NCBI GenBank assembly: GCA_910579225.1
Contig: CAJTTI010000018.1
Location: forward strand, 1-64,000
Reading direction: 5' to 3'
DNA: 64,000 nt
Origin: an uncultured Lachnospiraceae bacterium
GTDB taxonomy: Bacteria; Bacillota; Clostridia; Lachnospirales; Lachnospiraceae
Position numbers and translations under genes: made by a program. Positions 46,927 to 55,949 of this stretch are shown piece by piece. Below the pieces are notes generated by a model. The model was not told where the DNA came from. It did not search any database and was given only the letters and a program-made list of their open reading frames with translations. Position 1 is the stretch's first letter; every line of letters begins with the position of its first letter.

Positions 46927-49041
46927 ATGAACGAGAAACATGGAAATCTTTCGATCAACAGCGACAATATTTTTCCGATTATTAAAAAATGGCTTTATTC
47001 TGATCACGATATTTTCTTCCGTGAGCTGGTCTCCAACGGATGCGACGCAATCACCAAGTTAAAGAAACTGGATATGATGGGAGAGTACACACTTCCGGAC
47101 AAATATAAGCCCCAGGTTCAGATTCTGGTGAATCCGGATGAGAAGACTCTGAAGTTTGTCGATAACGGTCTCGGCATGACGGCAGAAGAAGTGGAAGAGT
47201 ACATCAATCAGATTGCATTTTCGGGAGCGACGGATTTTCTGGCTCAGTATAAGGATAAGACCAACGAAGACCAGATCATCGGACATTTCGGTCTTGGCTT
47301 TTATTCGGCGTTTATGGTGGCCGATGAGGTGCATATCGACACCCTGTCCTACAAAGAAGGTGCAGAGGCGGTTCACTGGGAGTGTGACGGCGGTACTGAA
47401 TTTTCCATGGCGGCAGGCTCCAGAGATACGGTGGGTACGGAGATTACCCTGTTTCTGAACGAGGAAAGCCTGGAATTTGCCAACGAATATCGCGCCCGCG
47501 AAGTCATCTCCAAATACTGTTCATTCATGCCGGTGGAGATTTTCCTGGCAAAAGAAAATGCGGAACAGGAATATGAGACCATTGATGAGAGCGAACTGAC
47601 CGAAGAGGATGTGGTGGTGGAACGCATCCATGAGGAAGCGAAGACCGAAGAGATCGAGAATGAGGACGGTACCAAGGAGACCAAAGAAATCTCCCCGGCC
47701 AGAGATAAGGTGAAGATTAACAAGCGTCCGGTGTCCTTAAGTGATACGAAACCCCTTTGGACCAAGCATCCCAATGAGTGCACAGAGGAAGAATACAAGG
47801 AATTCTATCGGAAAGTGTTCATGGACTATAAGGAGCCTCTGTTCTGGATCCATCTGAATATGGATTATCCGTTTAACCTGAAGGGAATCCTGTATTTCCC
47901 GAAGATCAATATGGAGTACGAGTCCATCGAAGGAACTATTAAGCTCTATAACAACCAGGTATTTATTGCAGATAATATCAAAGAGGTGATTCCGGAGTTC
48001 CTGCTTCTGCTGAAAGGTGTGATCGACTGTCCGGATCTGCCGCTGAACGTGTCCAGAAGTGCGCTTCAGAACGATGGCTTTGTGAAAAAAATCTCCGACT
48101 ACATCACCAAGAAAGTAGCGGACAAGTTAAGCGGTATGTGTAAGACTGACCGTGAGAACTATGAGAAATACTGGGACGATATCAATCCCTTCATCAAATT
48201 CGGCTGCATCAAGGATGAGAAGTTCTGCGAGCGGATGATGGAATATGTGCTGTTCAAAGATATTGACAGCAAGTACACAACCATAAAGGAGTATCTGGAG
48301 CCGGAGGACAAAGACGGGTCTGCAGAAGGCGCAGAGGCGGAGGAAGCGAAGACGGAAGAGAACGACTCTTCAGATGAGAAGCCGGAGCAGACTGTGGAGA
48401 CTGCAGACGGAGAGCCCATTGAAGAGGAGAAGGAAGAGCCGAAGACGACAATCTACTATGTGACCGACGAGGTACAGCAGAGTCAGTATATCAACATGTT
48501 CCGGGAGCAGGGCATGAATGCAGTCGTCTTAAAGCACAACATCGACAATCCGTTTATCAGCCATCTGGAAGCGAAGAACGAGCAGGTGAAATTCCAGCGC
48601 ATTGACGCCGATGTGACAGATTCCATGAAGGAAGAGACTTCCGGAGAGGAGTTGAAGGCAGAGACCGATGCACTGACGGAATTGTTCCGTAAGGCGCTGA
48701 ACAATGAAAAGCTGGAAGTGAAAGTGGAAAAGCTGAAGAACGAGAAAGTCTCTTCCATGATCACCCTTTCTGAGGAGAATCGCCGGATGCAGGAGATGAT
48801 GAAGATGTACAATATGTACGGCATGGATCCTGGTGCATTTGGTACATCCACGACTCTGATCCTCAATGCCAACAACGCACTGGTGAAATACCTGTTCGAG
48901 CATCCGGAAAGCGAGCATGCGGATATGATCTGCGAGCAGCTCTATGACCTGGCCATGATCAGCCATCAGCCTCTGGCGCCGGAAGCAATGACCAGGTTTG
49001 TTGCCAGAAGTAATGAGATCATGATGATGCTTACCAGATAA
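46927..49041 (+). CDS. htpG: Chaperone HtpG (Hsp90)
   Basis: A 704-aa cytoplasmic ATP-dependent chaperone. The N-terminal GHKL domain has FFRELVSNGCDAITKL, FVDNGLGMT and IGHFGLGFYS. The middle domain contains the long acidic insert after EEDVVVERIHEE and the conserved NVSRSALQN. The C-terminal dimerisation domain closes the protein. Between them lies a strongly acidic stretch (DKDGSAEGAEAEEAKTEEND, around 460-500) that makes it longer than E. coli HtpG (624 aa), a feature seen in clostridial members. Only a weak AAAGG-type ribosome site precedes the ATG. HrcA regulation is implied by the perfect CIRCE. Confidence 0.96.
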   Translation: MNEKHGNLSINSDNIFPIIKKWLYSDHDIFFRELVSNGCDAITKLKKLDMMGEYTLPDKYKPQVQILVNPDEKTLKFVDNGLGMTAEEVEEYINQIAFSGATDFLAQYKDKTNEDQIIGHFGLGFYSAFMVADEVHIDTLSYKEGAEAVHWECDGGTEFSMAAGSRDTVGTEITLFLNEESLEFANEYRAREVISKYCSFMPVEIFLAKENAEQEYETIDESELTEEDVVVERIHEEAKTEEIENEDGTKETKEISPARDKVKINKRPVSLSDTKPLWTKHPNECTEEEYKEFYRKVFMDYKEPLFWIHLNMDYPFNLKGILYFPKINMEYESIEGTIKLYNNQVFIADNIKEVIPEFLLLLKGVIDCPDLPLNVSRSALQNDGFVKKISDYITKKVADKLSGMCKTDRENYEKYWDDINPFIKFGCIKDEKFCERMMEYVLFKDIDSKYTTIKEYLEPEDKDGSAEGAEAEEAKTEENDSSDEKPEQTVETADGEPIEEEKEEPKTTIYYVTDEVQQSQYINMFREQGMNAVVLKHNIDNPFISHLEAKNEQVKFQRIDADVTDSMKEETSGEELKAETDALTELFRKALNNEKLEVKVEKLKNEKVSSMITLSEENRRMQEMMKMYNMYGMDPGAFGTSTTLILNANNALVKYLFEHPESEHADMICEQLYDLAMISHQPLAPEAMTRFVARSNEIMMMLTR

Positions 49042-49048
49042 AACCGGA

Positions 49049-49071
49049 GGGCTGCAAAAAAAATGCAGCCC
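49049..49071. terminator. Terminator between htpG and DUF5721
   Basis: GGGCTGCA and TGCAGCCC form an 8-bp perfect stem around an A7 loop, between convergent genes. The T-run is poor on both sides. Confidence 0.6.
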
Positions 49072-49082
49072 CTGGTATTGTA

Positions 49083-49580
49083 TCAGATTACTTCGAAGGG
49101 AATTCCCTGCTGACAAAAATATTTCCGGACCATGTCATCCCAGGCATGGTCCAGTTTTTTGTCCATGGAAAAGACAGACAGGGAGGTGCCGGTGGTACAG
49201 GAGAGGGTATGGCCGTCATACTTCAGATTCATCAGAAGTCCCCGGACCTGTTCTGAGGGGATTCGGACGCCGGTCTGGGTCAGCAGCTTTTCCGTGTTGG
49301 ATGCAGAGAGCTGAAGCGTAAAGCGGAAGGACAAAGGGGTGCGTTTTCCTTTGATCAGCTCCAGACAAAAGGGACGGACTTCTCCCCAGAGAGAGAGGCT
49401 ACGTTCCGTGAGTAGATCCTGTTCCTTCCGGGAATAATAAGATTTTCGGAGGGTACCGTCAATCTGGAACGTATTGAAGGTCGTAATGGATCCTTCCAGG
49501 AGGAGAAAGCGGTCAAAAGAATCAGTAAGAAGGAATTTTTTCATAAAAGATTTAATATCGGCAATCTGCAGTGCAGTCAT
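49083..49580 (-). CDS. DUF5721 family protein
   Basis: A 165-aa cytoplasmic protein beginning MTALQIADIKSFMKKFLLTDSFDRFLLLEG, with TFNTFQIDGTLRKSYYS near residue 35. This pattern corresponds to DUF5721, found mainly in Lachnospiraceae and of unknown function. No signal peptide, membrane helix or known catalytic motif is visible. AAAGGAGGCG precedes the ATG. It is convergent with htpG and divergent from the aminopeptidase. Confidence 0.75.
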   Translation of the reverse strand: MTALQIADIKSFMKKFLLTDSFDRFLLLEGSITTFNTFQIDGTLRKSYYSRKEQDLLTERSLSLWGEVRPFCLELIKGKRTPLSFRFTLQLSASNTEKLLTQTGVRIPSEQVRGLLMNLKYDGHTLSCTTGTSLSVFSMDKKLDHAWDDMVRKYFCQQGIPFEVI

Positions 49581-49811
49581 AGGGCGCCTCCTTTGAAAAA
49601 TAGTGACGGCGTGACAGCCGCCTGCTGCAGGATGCTTTGTGAAGCAAACACAGTGATATTTTCATTATAGAAGAAAACAGAATACTTTGCTATACTGTTT
49701 TTTATATTACAGCAATTGCTTATAGAAAATTGATATGGCAAAACAGAGAGCCGGTATTTTTTTGCATTACTCAAAGCAGTGTGTCCGGAGTCTCAGAGAA
49801 AGGTGTTGAAT

Positions 49812-51104
49812 ATGAAGGAAAATCAGGTTATGAAGAAACTGATACAGTTAATCGAAAAAGGAACTTCTCCGTATCATGCGACTGCAAATGTAGTGCAACA
49901 GTTCCAGGATGGGGGATACGAGCCGCTTTTTCTAAACCGGCCGTGGAAGCTTCAAAGGGGCGGACGCTATTATACCGTGGTGCAGGAGTCCACGCTCATA
50001 GCATTTTCTGTGGGAGAGCCGACAGATGCAGGGATGTTCCGGATTGCGGGAGCGCATACGGATTTTCCGGGCCTGCGCCTGAAACAGAATCCGGAGATTG
50101 TGAAGAATGGTTATGCGCAGCTCAATGTAGAAGTTTATGGGGGTGCGATTCTGAATACGTGGCTGGACCGTCCCCTGTCTGTGGCGGGAAGAGTAGCTCT
50201 TCGAAGCAATGATGTGTTCCGTCCGGCTACCAGGCTGGTGGATTTTAAGAAGCCGTTTCTGGTGATTCCGAATCTGGCGATTCATATGAACCGGGAGATC
50301 AACAAAGGGGTGGAACTGAACCGACAGAAAGAGATGCTCCCGGTGGCCGGTATCCGGGGAGATGAGATGACAGAAGGATATTTCCGAAGGCTGCTGGCAG
50401 AGAGGTTGTCAGTGGAGGAAGAGGAGATTCTGGACTATGAGCTGGGGCTTTATAACTGTGACAGACCAGAGTATGTGGGCGACGCAGAAGAGGGCCCGTA
50501 TCTGTCGGCGCCGAGAATTGATAACCTGTCGGGTGTACAGGCGATTGTATCAGGAATGCTGGAAGGGGAAGGAAAGGGCATCCGCGTGGCGGCGTTCTTT
50601 GACCATGAGGAAATAGGGAGCAGAACGAAGCAGGGGGCTGGTTCTCAGCTTTTATGCATGGTGCTGGAGAAGATTGCAGACAGCCTGGGATATGGGCGTA
50701 TGGGGCTTCTGGAGGGGCTCCAGGACAGTATGTTTCTGTCTGTGGATGTGGGACATGCATATCATCCCAATTATCCGGAAAAAATGGATCCGACCAATCA
50801 GTGTCCGCTGAACCATGGTCTCTGCATAAAAGAGGCATGCACGCAGGCTTATGCCACGGACAGCAGAGCAGTGGCGGCTGTCCAGCAGATTTGTCTGAAA
50901 GAAGGAATTCCCTATACGAAGTATTTTAATCGGTCAGACGGAACATCGGGAGGAACTCTGGGTTCCATCGCTTCTGCCATGGTTCCGGTGGCGACGGTGG
51001 ATGTGGGAATTCCGATCCTGGCCATGCATTCGGCCAGAGAGCTGATGGGAGTAGCCGATGAAGGCGCGTTGGTCGATCTGCTCCGGGCATATTATGGTTT
51101 GTAG
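49812..51104 (+). CDS. M18 family aminopeptidase
   Basis: A 430-aa cytoplasmic zinc aminopeptidase that releases mostly acidic N-terminal residues from peptides. Metal and catalytic motifs are present: GAHTDFPG near residue 88 (His, Asp), the FFDHEEIGS segment near 262 (Glu pair), VDVGHAYHPNYPEK near 317 and MHSARELMG near the end (His). Length fits the DNPEP/ApeB type. The ATG at 49812 has AAAGGTG upstream; the frame upstream to 49779 lacks a site. Confidence 0.93.
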   Translation: MKENQVMKKLIQLIEKGTSPYHATANVVQQFQDGGYEPLFLNRPWKLQRGGRYYTVVQESTLIAFSVGEPTDAGMFRIAGAHTDFPGLRLKQNPEIVKNGYAQLNVEVYGGAILNTWLDRPLSVAGRVALRSNDVFRPATRLVDFKKPFLVIPNLAIHMNREINKGVELNRQKEMLPVAGIRGDEMTEGYFRRLLAERLSVEEEEILDYELGLYNCDRPEYVGDAEEGPYLSAPRIDNLSGVQAIVSGMLEGEGKGIRVAAFFDHEEIGSRTKQGAGSQLLCMVLEKIADSLGYGRMGLLEGLQDSMFLSVDVGHAYHPNYPEKMDPTNQCPLNHGLCIKEACTQAYATDSRAVAAVQQICLKEGIPYTKYFNRSDGTSGGTLGSIASAMVPVATVDVGIPILAMHSARELMGVADEGALVDLLRAYYGL

Positions 51105-51355
51105 AAAAACAATTTGCAGTAAACATGCATTATAAACAGATGGACTATTGCATATCCTGCTGCGTTGTGGTAAGATTATGTGGTAATGAAAACTACATCG
51201 CGAAAAAAGTTAAGCGTGTGATAAGGTGTATTTTGTAAGGTGTTCGGGAAGTGTGGTCGATGAGCCGGCATTTGCACACAGTGTAAGCATATGCAGTATG
51301 GTTCTTGACGAACAGAACGGCTTATGGAGAGATTATAGCAGGGATGGTAGAAGAT
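51105..51355 (+). other. Intergenic region upstream of degV
   Basis: A promoter-like TTGCAT/TAAGAT pair with 17-bp spacing occurs at about 51148-51176. An in-frame extension of DegV to 51305 exists but starts without a ribosome site. No terminator for the aminopeptidase gene is clear, and no other feature is seen. Confidence 0.35.
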
Positions 51356-52195
51356 ATGAGTTACAGGATTGTGGTAGACAGCTGTGGGGAATTTACAGAG
51401 AAGATGAAGGGGGATCCGCATTTTGTGCATGTGGCCCTCCGGTTGAATATTGACGGGGAAGAGTTCGTGGATGACGATACTTTTGACCGGCTGGACTTTC
51501 TGAAGAAGATGAAGGCGAGTCCCAACTGTCCCAAGTCCAGTTGCCCGTCTCCGGAGGCTTATCGGGAGGCGTACGACTGCGGAGCGGAACATCTGTATGC
51601 GGTGACGCTGTCCGGGGAGCTGAGCGGCTCCTGCAACAGCGCGGAGCTGGGGAGAAATCTTTACCTGGAAGATCATCCGGAGGGAAAGGTCCATGTATTC
51701 AATTCCTGCTCTGCTTCGGTGGGACAGACGAAGATTGCCCTTAAGATCCAGGAGTGCGAGGAAAGCGGGATGGATTTTGAGGAGACTGTGAAGACGGTGG
51801 AGCAGTTCATCCTGGAGATGCATACGTATTTTGTACTGGAGTCGTTGGATAACCTCCGGAAGAACGGGCGTCTGAGCGGAGTGAAAGCGCTGGTGGCCTC
51901 TGCTCTGAATATCAAGCCGGTTATGGGAGCCACGGATCAGGGAACTATCCTTCAGCTCGGCCAGGCCAGAGGAATGCAAAAAGCGCTCCGGAGCATGGTA
52001 GAGACTATGGCGGCGGAAGTGAAAAATCCCCAGGAGAAAGTGCTGGGAATCACTCACTGCAACAACCGGGAGAGGGCAGAGTATGTCAAAGAAGAAGTGA
52101 AGAAGCTTCTGAAGGTGAAAGATATCATCATCGTGGAGACCAGCGGGGTCAGCACCTTGTATGCGGCTCAGGGTGGGATTATCATGGTGATTTAG
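51356..52195 (+). CDS. DegV family fatty-acid-binding protein
   Basis: A 279-aa cytoplasmic protein of the DegV/FakB family, which bind fatty acids and present them to a FakA kinase. It begins MSYRIVVDSCGEF (conserved DS), has SCPSPEAYREAY and TLSGELSGSCNSA in the N-terminal half and ESLDNLRKNGRLSG with the family's typical R-x-S/G element near residue 160. No fakA is in the window. The ATG at 51356 gives the standard N-terminus; ATG at 51344 would add four residues. It ends before a clear terminator. Confidence 0.9.
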   Translation: MSYRIVVDSCGEFTEKMKGDPHFVHVALRLNIDGEEFVDDDTFDRLDFLKKMKASPNCPKSSCPSPEAYREAYDCGAEHLYAVTLSGELSGSCNSAELGRNLYLEDHPEGKVHVFNSCSASVGQTKIALKIQECEESGMDFEETVKTVEQFILEMHTYFVLESLDNLRKNGRLSGVKALVASALNIKPVMGATDQGTILQLGQARGMQKALRSMVETMAAEVKNPQEKVLGITHCNNRERAEYVKEEVKKLLKVKDIIIVETSGVSTLYAAQGGIIMVI

Positions 52196-52268
52196 GAAGC
52201 TGATGCTTCCGGTCAGGAAGGGAACTGAGTCGGCCGTCATGGAGACATGGCGGCAGAGGTAGAAAAGA

Positions 52269-52317
52269 GGATGTTGCAGATATTGTGAAAATGTTGTATT
52301 TTGCAACATCCTTTTTT
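52269..52317 (+). terminator. Terminator of degV
   Basis: GGATGTTGCA pairs perfectly with TGCAACATCC, followed by six T residues. The 23-nt loop is long. Confidence 0.8.
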
Positions 52318-52374
52318 GAAATTTTGGGAACCTCTTAAATACTGTCGTTTGAAGAGTGCTCTTGAAGCACTTTT

Positions 52375-52617
52375 TTACTGCTCTGTATTCAGGGAAGCAA
52401 TATAATCGTCGAGGGCAGTGATATCTGCCGTCACCGGTTTGCTGTTCTGTTTCTGCACATAAAGATCGACAGCAGAGTACCCAAGCCATCCGCACAAAGC
52501 CAGGATGACTGCGCTGGTACAGACTTTCGTGATCAATGCGTTGCGCTTTTTCTTTGCCTGTATGGCTTTGCGGTTTCGTTTTTGTTCTTTATAGCGATCT
52601 ACTTTTTCCTGACTCAT
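52375..52617 (-). CDS. Small single-pass membrane protein, function unknown
   Basis: An 80-aa protein: a very basic N-terminal part (SQEKVDRYKEQKRNRKAIQAKKKR), one membrane helix (VCTSAVILALCGWLGYSAVDLYV, about residues 35-57) and a short acidic tail. The ATG at 52617 has AAGGAGAG upstream; an extended frame to 52692 lacks one. It follows argG in the same direction, with a possible own promoter. I do not recognise the family. Confidence 0.7.
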   Translation of the reverse strand: MSQEKVDRYKEQKRNRKAIQAKKKRNALITKVCTSAVILALCGWLGYSAVDLYVQKQNSKPVTADITALDDYIASLNTEQ

Positions 52618-52729
52618 AATACAATCTCTCCTTTTTCCAACCATATGCACCCGTGCTGGCACGGGCGCATGCTGCTGGAAACAGTATATCACAATTCTGA
52701 AAGATTTCCACTATTTTTTCGAAATAGAT

Positions 52730-52759
52730 AGTATCGGATTGACTTTATGATTCTGTCAA
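52730..52759 (-). promoter_or_regulatory. Possible promoter of the small membrane protein
   Basis: On the reverse strand a perfect TTGACA and GATACT are separated by 18 bases, directly after the argG stop codon. The -10 is weak. Confidence 0.35.
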
Positions 52760-52764
52760 TATAT

Positions 52765-53988
52765 TCAGCGGTTCTTCTCTGCCTCAGCCATCTTCATGGC
52801 GCGGACTTTCAAGGGCAGTCCGAACAGGGTGATAAATCCGCTGGCGTCGTGGTGATCATACAGATCTCCGGTGGTAAAGGAGGCCAGAGATTCGCTGTAC
52901 AGGCTGTAGGGAGAGGTGGTTCCGGCTTTGATGATGTTGCCTTTGTAGAGTTTAAACTTCACTTCTCCGGTTACATATTCCTGGGTGCTGGTCACGAAAG
53001 CCTGTACGGCTTCCCGAAGGGGTGTGAACCATTTTCCTTCGTAAACGATCTGAGCCATCTTGTTGCCCAGGTCTTTTTTGGTCTCCATGGTGGCGCGGTC
53101 AAGGACCAGCTCTTCTAACTGATCGTGTGCCTCCATAAGAATTGTTCCGCCGGGGGTTTCATAGACGCCGCGGGACTTCATGCCGACCACCCGGTTCTCC
53201 ACGATATCCACGATGCCGATGCCGTGCTTCCCGCCAAGCTCGTTGAGCTTGCGGATGATATCAGCCACCTTCATGTTCTCGCCGTTGACGGAGGTGGGAA
53301 CGCCTTTTTCAAAGGTCATGGTCACATATTCGCCCTCGTCAGGAGCTTTCTCCGGTGTGACGCCCAGTACCAGCATGTGATCATAGTTGGGCTCGTTTGC
53401 CGGTTCTTCCAACTCCAGACCTTCGTGGCTGATATGCCACAGGTTCCGGTCGCGGCTGTAGCTCTGACTGTGGTCGAAGGGCAGATCAATGCCATGCTTT
53501 TTGCAGTATGCGATCTCATCCTCTCTGGACTGCATGGTCCACACGTCGGTCATCCGCCAGGGAGCGATGATCTTCAGGTCCGGAGCCAGCGCCTTGATGC
53601 CCAGTTCAAAACGGATCTGGTCGTTGCCTTTTCCGGTGGCACCATGGCAGATGGCGGTAGCGCCTTCTTTTCTTGCGATTTCCACCAGTCTCTTGGCGAT
53701 GACCGGGCGGGCCATGGAAGTTCCCAGCAGATATTTATGCTCATAGACAGCCCCTGCCTGTACGCAGGGCATGATGTATTCTTCTGCAAATTCATCTACA
53801 ATGTCTTCGATATACAGCTTTGCTGCGCCGGAAAGTTTGGAACGCTCTTCCAGACCATCCAGTTCGTTGCCCTGTCCGCAGTCGATACAGCAGCAGATGA
53901 CTTCATAGTCGAAGTTCTCCTTTAACCAGGGGATGATGGCGGTGGTGTCCAGACCGCCGGAATAAGCCAGAATTACTTTTTCTTTCAT
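52765..53988 (-). CDS. argG: Argininosuccinate synthase
   Basis: A 407-aa cytoplasmic enzyme joining citrulline and aspartate with ATP. The PP-loop VILAYSGGLDTTAIIPWL is at residues 5-22. HGATGKGNDQIRFELG near 114 and YSRDRNLWHISHEGLELE near 175 are family signatures. Length is standard. CGGAGGA precedes the ATG. It is transcribed away from argC; argH is not in the window. Its promoter lies at 54043-54071. Confidence 0.97.
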   Translation of the reverse strand: MKEKVILAYSGGLDTTAIIPWLKENFDYEVICCCIDCGQGNELDGLEERSKLSGAAKLYIEDIVDEFAEEYIMPCVQAGAVYEHKYLLGTSMARPVIAKRLVEIARKEGATAICHGATGKGNDQIRFELGIKALAPDLKIIAPWRMTDVWTMQSREDEIAYCKKHGIDLPFDHSQSYSRDRNLWHISHEGLELEEPANEPNYDHMLVLGVTPEKAPDEGEYVTMTFEKGVPTSVNGENMKVADIIRKLNELGGKHGIGIVDIVENRVVGMKSRGVYETPGGTILMEAHDQLEELVLDRATMETKKDLGNKMAQIVYEGKWFTPLREAVQAFVTSTQEYVTGEVKFKLYKGNIIKAGTTSPYSLYSESLASFTTGDLYDHHDASGFITLFGLPLKVRAMKMAEAEKNR

Positions 53989-54042
53989 ACGTATTTTCCT
54001 CCGAAATTAATAATGGTAGTAGTCTGTTTTTAACTGCATTCT

Positions 54043-54071
54043 ACTATACAACAAGTCGTGACAGAATGCAA
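54043..54071 (-). promoter_or_regulatory. argG promoter
   Basis: Reverse-strand TTGCAT and TATAGT separated by 17 bases, about 55 bases before the start codon. The region TGTATAGTAGAATGCA overlapping the -10 resembles an ARG box with two extra bases. Confidence 0.7.
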
Positions 54072-54113
54072 GTGATAAAATATACATAAAATACACGTTG
54101 TTATAAAAATTAC

Positions 54114-54142
54114 TTGCATAAAATAGATAAATAATGTATAAT
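54114..54142 (+). promoter_or_regulatory. argC operon promoter P1
   Basis: TTGCAT and a perfect TATAAT separated by 17 bases. An ARG-box-like palindrome covers the -10. It gives a leader of about 220 nt before argC. Confidence 0.75.
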
Positions 54143-54148
54143 TATGCA
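54135..54148. promoter_or_regulatory. ARG-box-like ArgR operator
   Basis: TGTATAATTATGCA matches the half-operator pattern TGAATwwwwATTCA at 12 of 14 positions and overlaps the P1 -10 box, so ArgR binding with arginine would repress it. Assignment rests on consensus and context. Confidence 0.55.
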
Positions 54149-54296
54149 ATCTTGTGAATGATAACAGGATATGAGACATATGGAGGGAAGAACAGGACTT
54201 TCAGGCGCATCCGGTTGGTCGTTGGCGGCGGTTTGCCGGATAAGATATGTCAGAGAGCGAAAACGGTTCGGCCGCCGTATGGCCTGTGAAAAGCAC

Positions 54297-54325
54297 TTGC
54301 ACGGGCAGGGGTTTTGTTATATGAT
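54297..54325 (+). promoter_or_regulatory. argC operon promoter P2
   Basis: TTGCAC and TATGAT separated by 17 bases, 43 bases before the argC start. No ARG box is seen on it, so it may give basal expression. Confidence 0.6.
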
Positions 54326-54367
54326 AGAGAACAGTTATTTTTGACAGGAAAAAAAGAGGTGGAAGAG

Positions 54368-55408
54368 ATGATCAGAGCAGGAATAATCGGAGCAACCGGA
54401 TATGCGGGTGCAGAGCTGGTACGGCTGCTTTTGGGACATAAGGAAGCAGAGATTGTGTGGTATGGTTCCAGAAGTTATGTGGATAAGAAGTATGCGGGTA
54501 CTTATCAGAATATGTTTCAGCTGGTGGACGCGGTCTGCCTGGATGATAATATGGAAGAGATGGCAAAGCAGGTGGATGTGATCTTTACGGCGACGCCCCA
54601 GGGACTTTGTGCGTCTCTGATAAAGGAAGAGATCCTGCAGCAGGTAAAGGTCATTGATCTGAGTGCGGATTTCCGGATCAAGGATGTAAAGGTCTATGAG
54701 AAATGGTACGGGATCGAACATAAGGCGCCGCAATATATCGGGGAGGCGGTCTATGGACTGTGCGAGGTGAATCGGGAGGCGGTTAAAAAAGCCCGTCTGA
54801 TCGCCAATCCGGGATGTTATCCAACATGTAGTTTTTTATCAGTCTATCCGCTGGTAAAAGAAGGGCTGATTGATCCAAATACGCTGATTATTGACGCAAA
54901 ATCCGGGACTTCCGGAGCCGGGCGGGGAGCGAAGGTGGACAATCTGTTCTGCGAAGTGAATGAGAATATCAAGGCTTATGGAGTGGCGGGACACCGGCAC
55001 ACGCCAGAGATTGAGGAACAGCTTTCTCTTGCTGCAGGAGAGCCGGTGCTGATCAACTTTACGCCTCATCTGGTGCCGATGCAGAGAGGGATTCTGGTGA
55101 CGGCCTATGCTTCCCTGAACAGGGAGGTTTCCTGTGAGGAAGTAAAGGCGGTATATGACCGTTATTATGAGAAGGCATATTTTGTCCGGGTGCTGGAGAA
55201 GGATGTGTGTCCTCAGACCCGCTGGGTGGAAGGCAGTAATTTTGTGGATGTGAACTTTAAAATTGATCAAAGGACCAGACGCATCATCATGATGGGGGCG
55301 ATGGACAATCTGGTGAAAGGGGCCGCAGGACAGGCGGTGCAGAATATGAACCTGATGTTTGGAGTTGATGAGGCGGAGGGGCTTCGGATGGCGCCGATGT
55401 TTCCCTGA
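54368..55408 (+). CDS. argC: N-acetyl-gamma-glutamyl-phosphate reductase
   Basis: A 346-aa NADPH-dependent enzyme, third step of arginine synthesis. The N-terminal Rossmann motif GIIGATGYAGAELVRLL is at residues 5-21. The catalytic Cys lies in ANPGCYPT near residue 148, and the conserved His in GHRHTPEIEQ-like VAGHRHTPEIEEQL near 207. The ATG at 54368 follows GAGGTGG; upstream in-frame codons to 54314 overlap promoter P2 and are excluded. First gene of argC-GNAT-argJ-(MreB-like)-argB-argD. Confidence 0.96.
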   Translation: MIRAGIIGATGYAGAELVRLLLGHKEAEIVWYGSRSYVDKKYAGTYQNMFQLVDAVCLDDNMEEMAKQVDVIFTATPQGLCASLIKEEILQQVKVIDLSADFRIKDVKVYEKWYGIEHKAPQYIGEAVYGLCEVNREAVKKARLIANPGCYPTCSFLSVYPLVKEGLIDPNTLIIDAKSGTSGAGRGAKVDNLFCEVNENIKAYGVAGHRHTPEIEEQLSLAAGEPVLINFTPHLVPMQRGILVTAYASLNREVSCEEVKAVYDRYYEKAYFVRVLEKDVCPQTRWVEGSNFVDVNFKIDQRTRRIIMMGAMDNLVKGAAGQAVQNMNLMFGVDEAEGLRMAPMFP

Positions 55409-55449
55409 GCGCGTGTGTGGCAGGCGATGATGGAAGATGAGGGAGTTGG

Positions 55450-55905
55450 ATGATGGATATTCGTGTGATGACGATTGAGGACTATGAGAAAGTGTATGGG
55501 CTCTGGAAGACAATTCGAGGGTTTGGGATCCGGAGCGTGGATGATTCCAGAGAAGGGATCGAGCGGTTTCTCAGGCGTAATCCGACGACCAGCATTACGG
55601 CCTGGGAGGGGGATGTGCTGATTGGAGCCATTCTCTGCGGCCATGACGGGCGACGGGGGTGTCTGTATCATGTATGCGTGCGGAAGGGCTGCCGGAGACA
55701 GGGCGTGGGCAAAGCCATGGTGGTGGCCTGCATGGAAGCTTTGAAGGCGGAGCAGATCAATCATGTGAGTCTGATTGCCTTTACCCGGAATGACATTGGA
55801 AATGCGTTCTGGAACAAGATCGGATGGACAAAGCGGCAGGATTTGAATTATTATGATTTTATGTTGAATGAGGCAAATATTACGGCATTTATCGAAGAAG
55901 AGTAA
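55450..55905 (+). CDS. GNAT family N-acetyltransferase
   Basis: A 151-aa acetyltransferase with the acetyl-CoA-binding motif VRKGCRRQGVGKAMV near residue 78 (the R/Q-x-x-G-x-G/A pattern) and the upstream ILCGHDGRRGCLYHVCV strand. Placed between argC and argJ. An N-acetylglutamate synthase (ArgA-like) role is possible, but ArgJ in this operon already regenerates acetylglutamate, and generic GNAT enzymes also occur in such positions. Two adjacent ATG codons at 55450 and 55453 are possible starts. Confidence 0.85.
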   Translation: MMDIRVMTIEDYEKVYGLWKTIRGFGIRSVDDSREGIERFLRRNPTTSITAWEGDVLIGAILCGHDGRRGCLYHVCVRKGCRRQGVGKAMVVACMEALKAEQINHVSLIAFTRNDIGNAFWNKIGWTKRQDLNYYDFMLNEANITAFIEEE

Positions 55906-55949
55906 AACATAGGATTGAAGCGGAACAATTATAGACAGGAGTAAAAAAG

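Noticed and set aside
46794..46985. Open frame upstream of htpG
   Set aside because: It begins inside the CIRCE element and overlaps the promoter; no ribosome site.
52747..53925. Open frames of up to 266 codons on the plus strand
   Set aside because: They lie antisense to argG, which is unmistakable on the minus strand.
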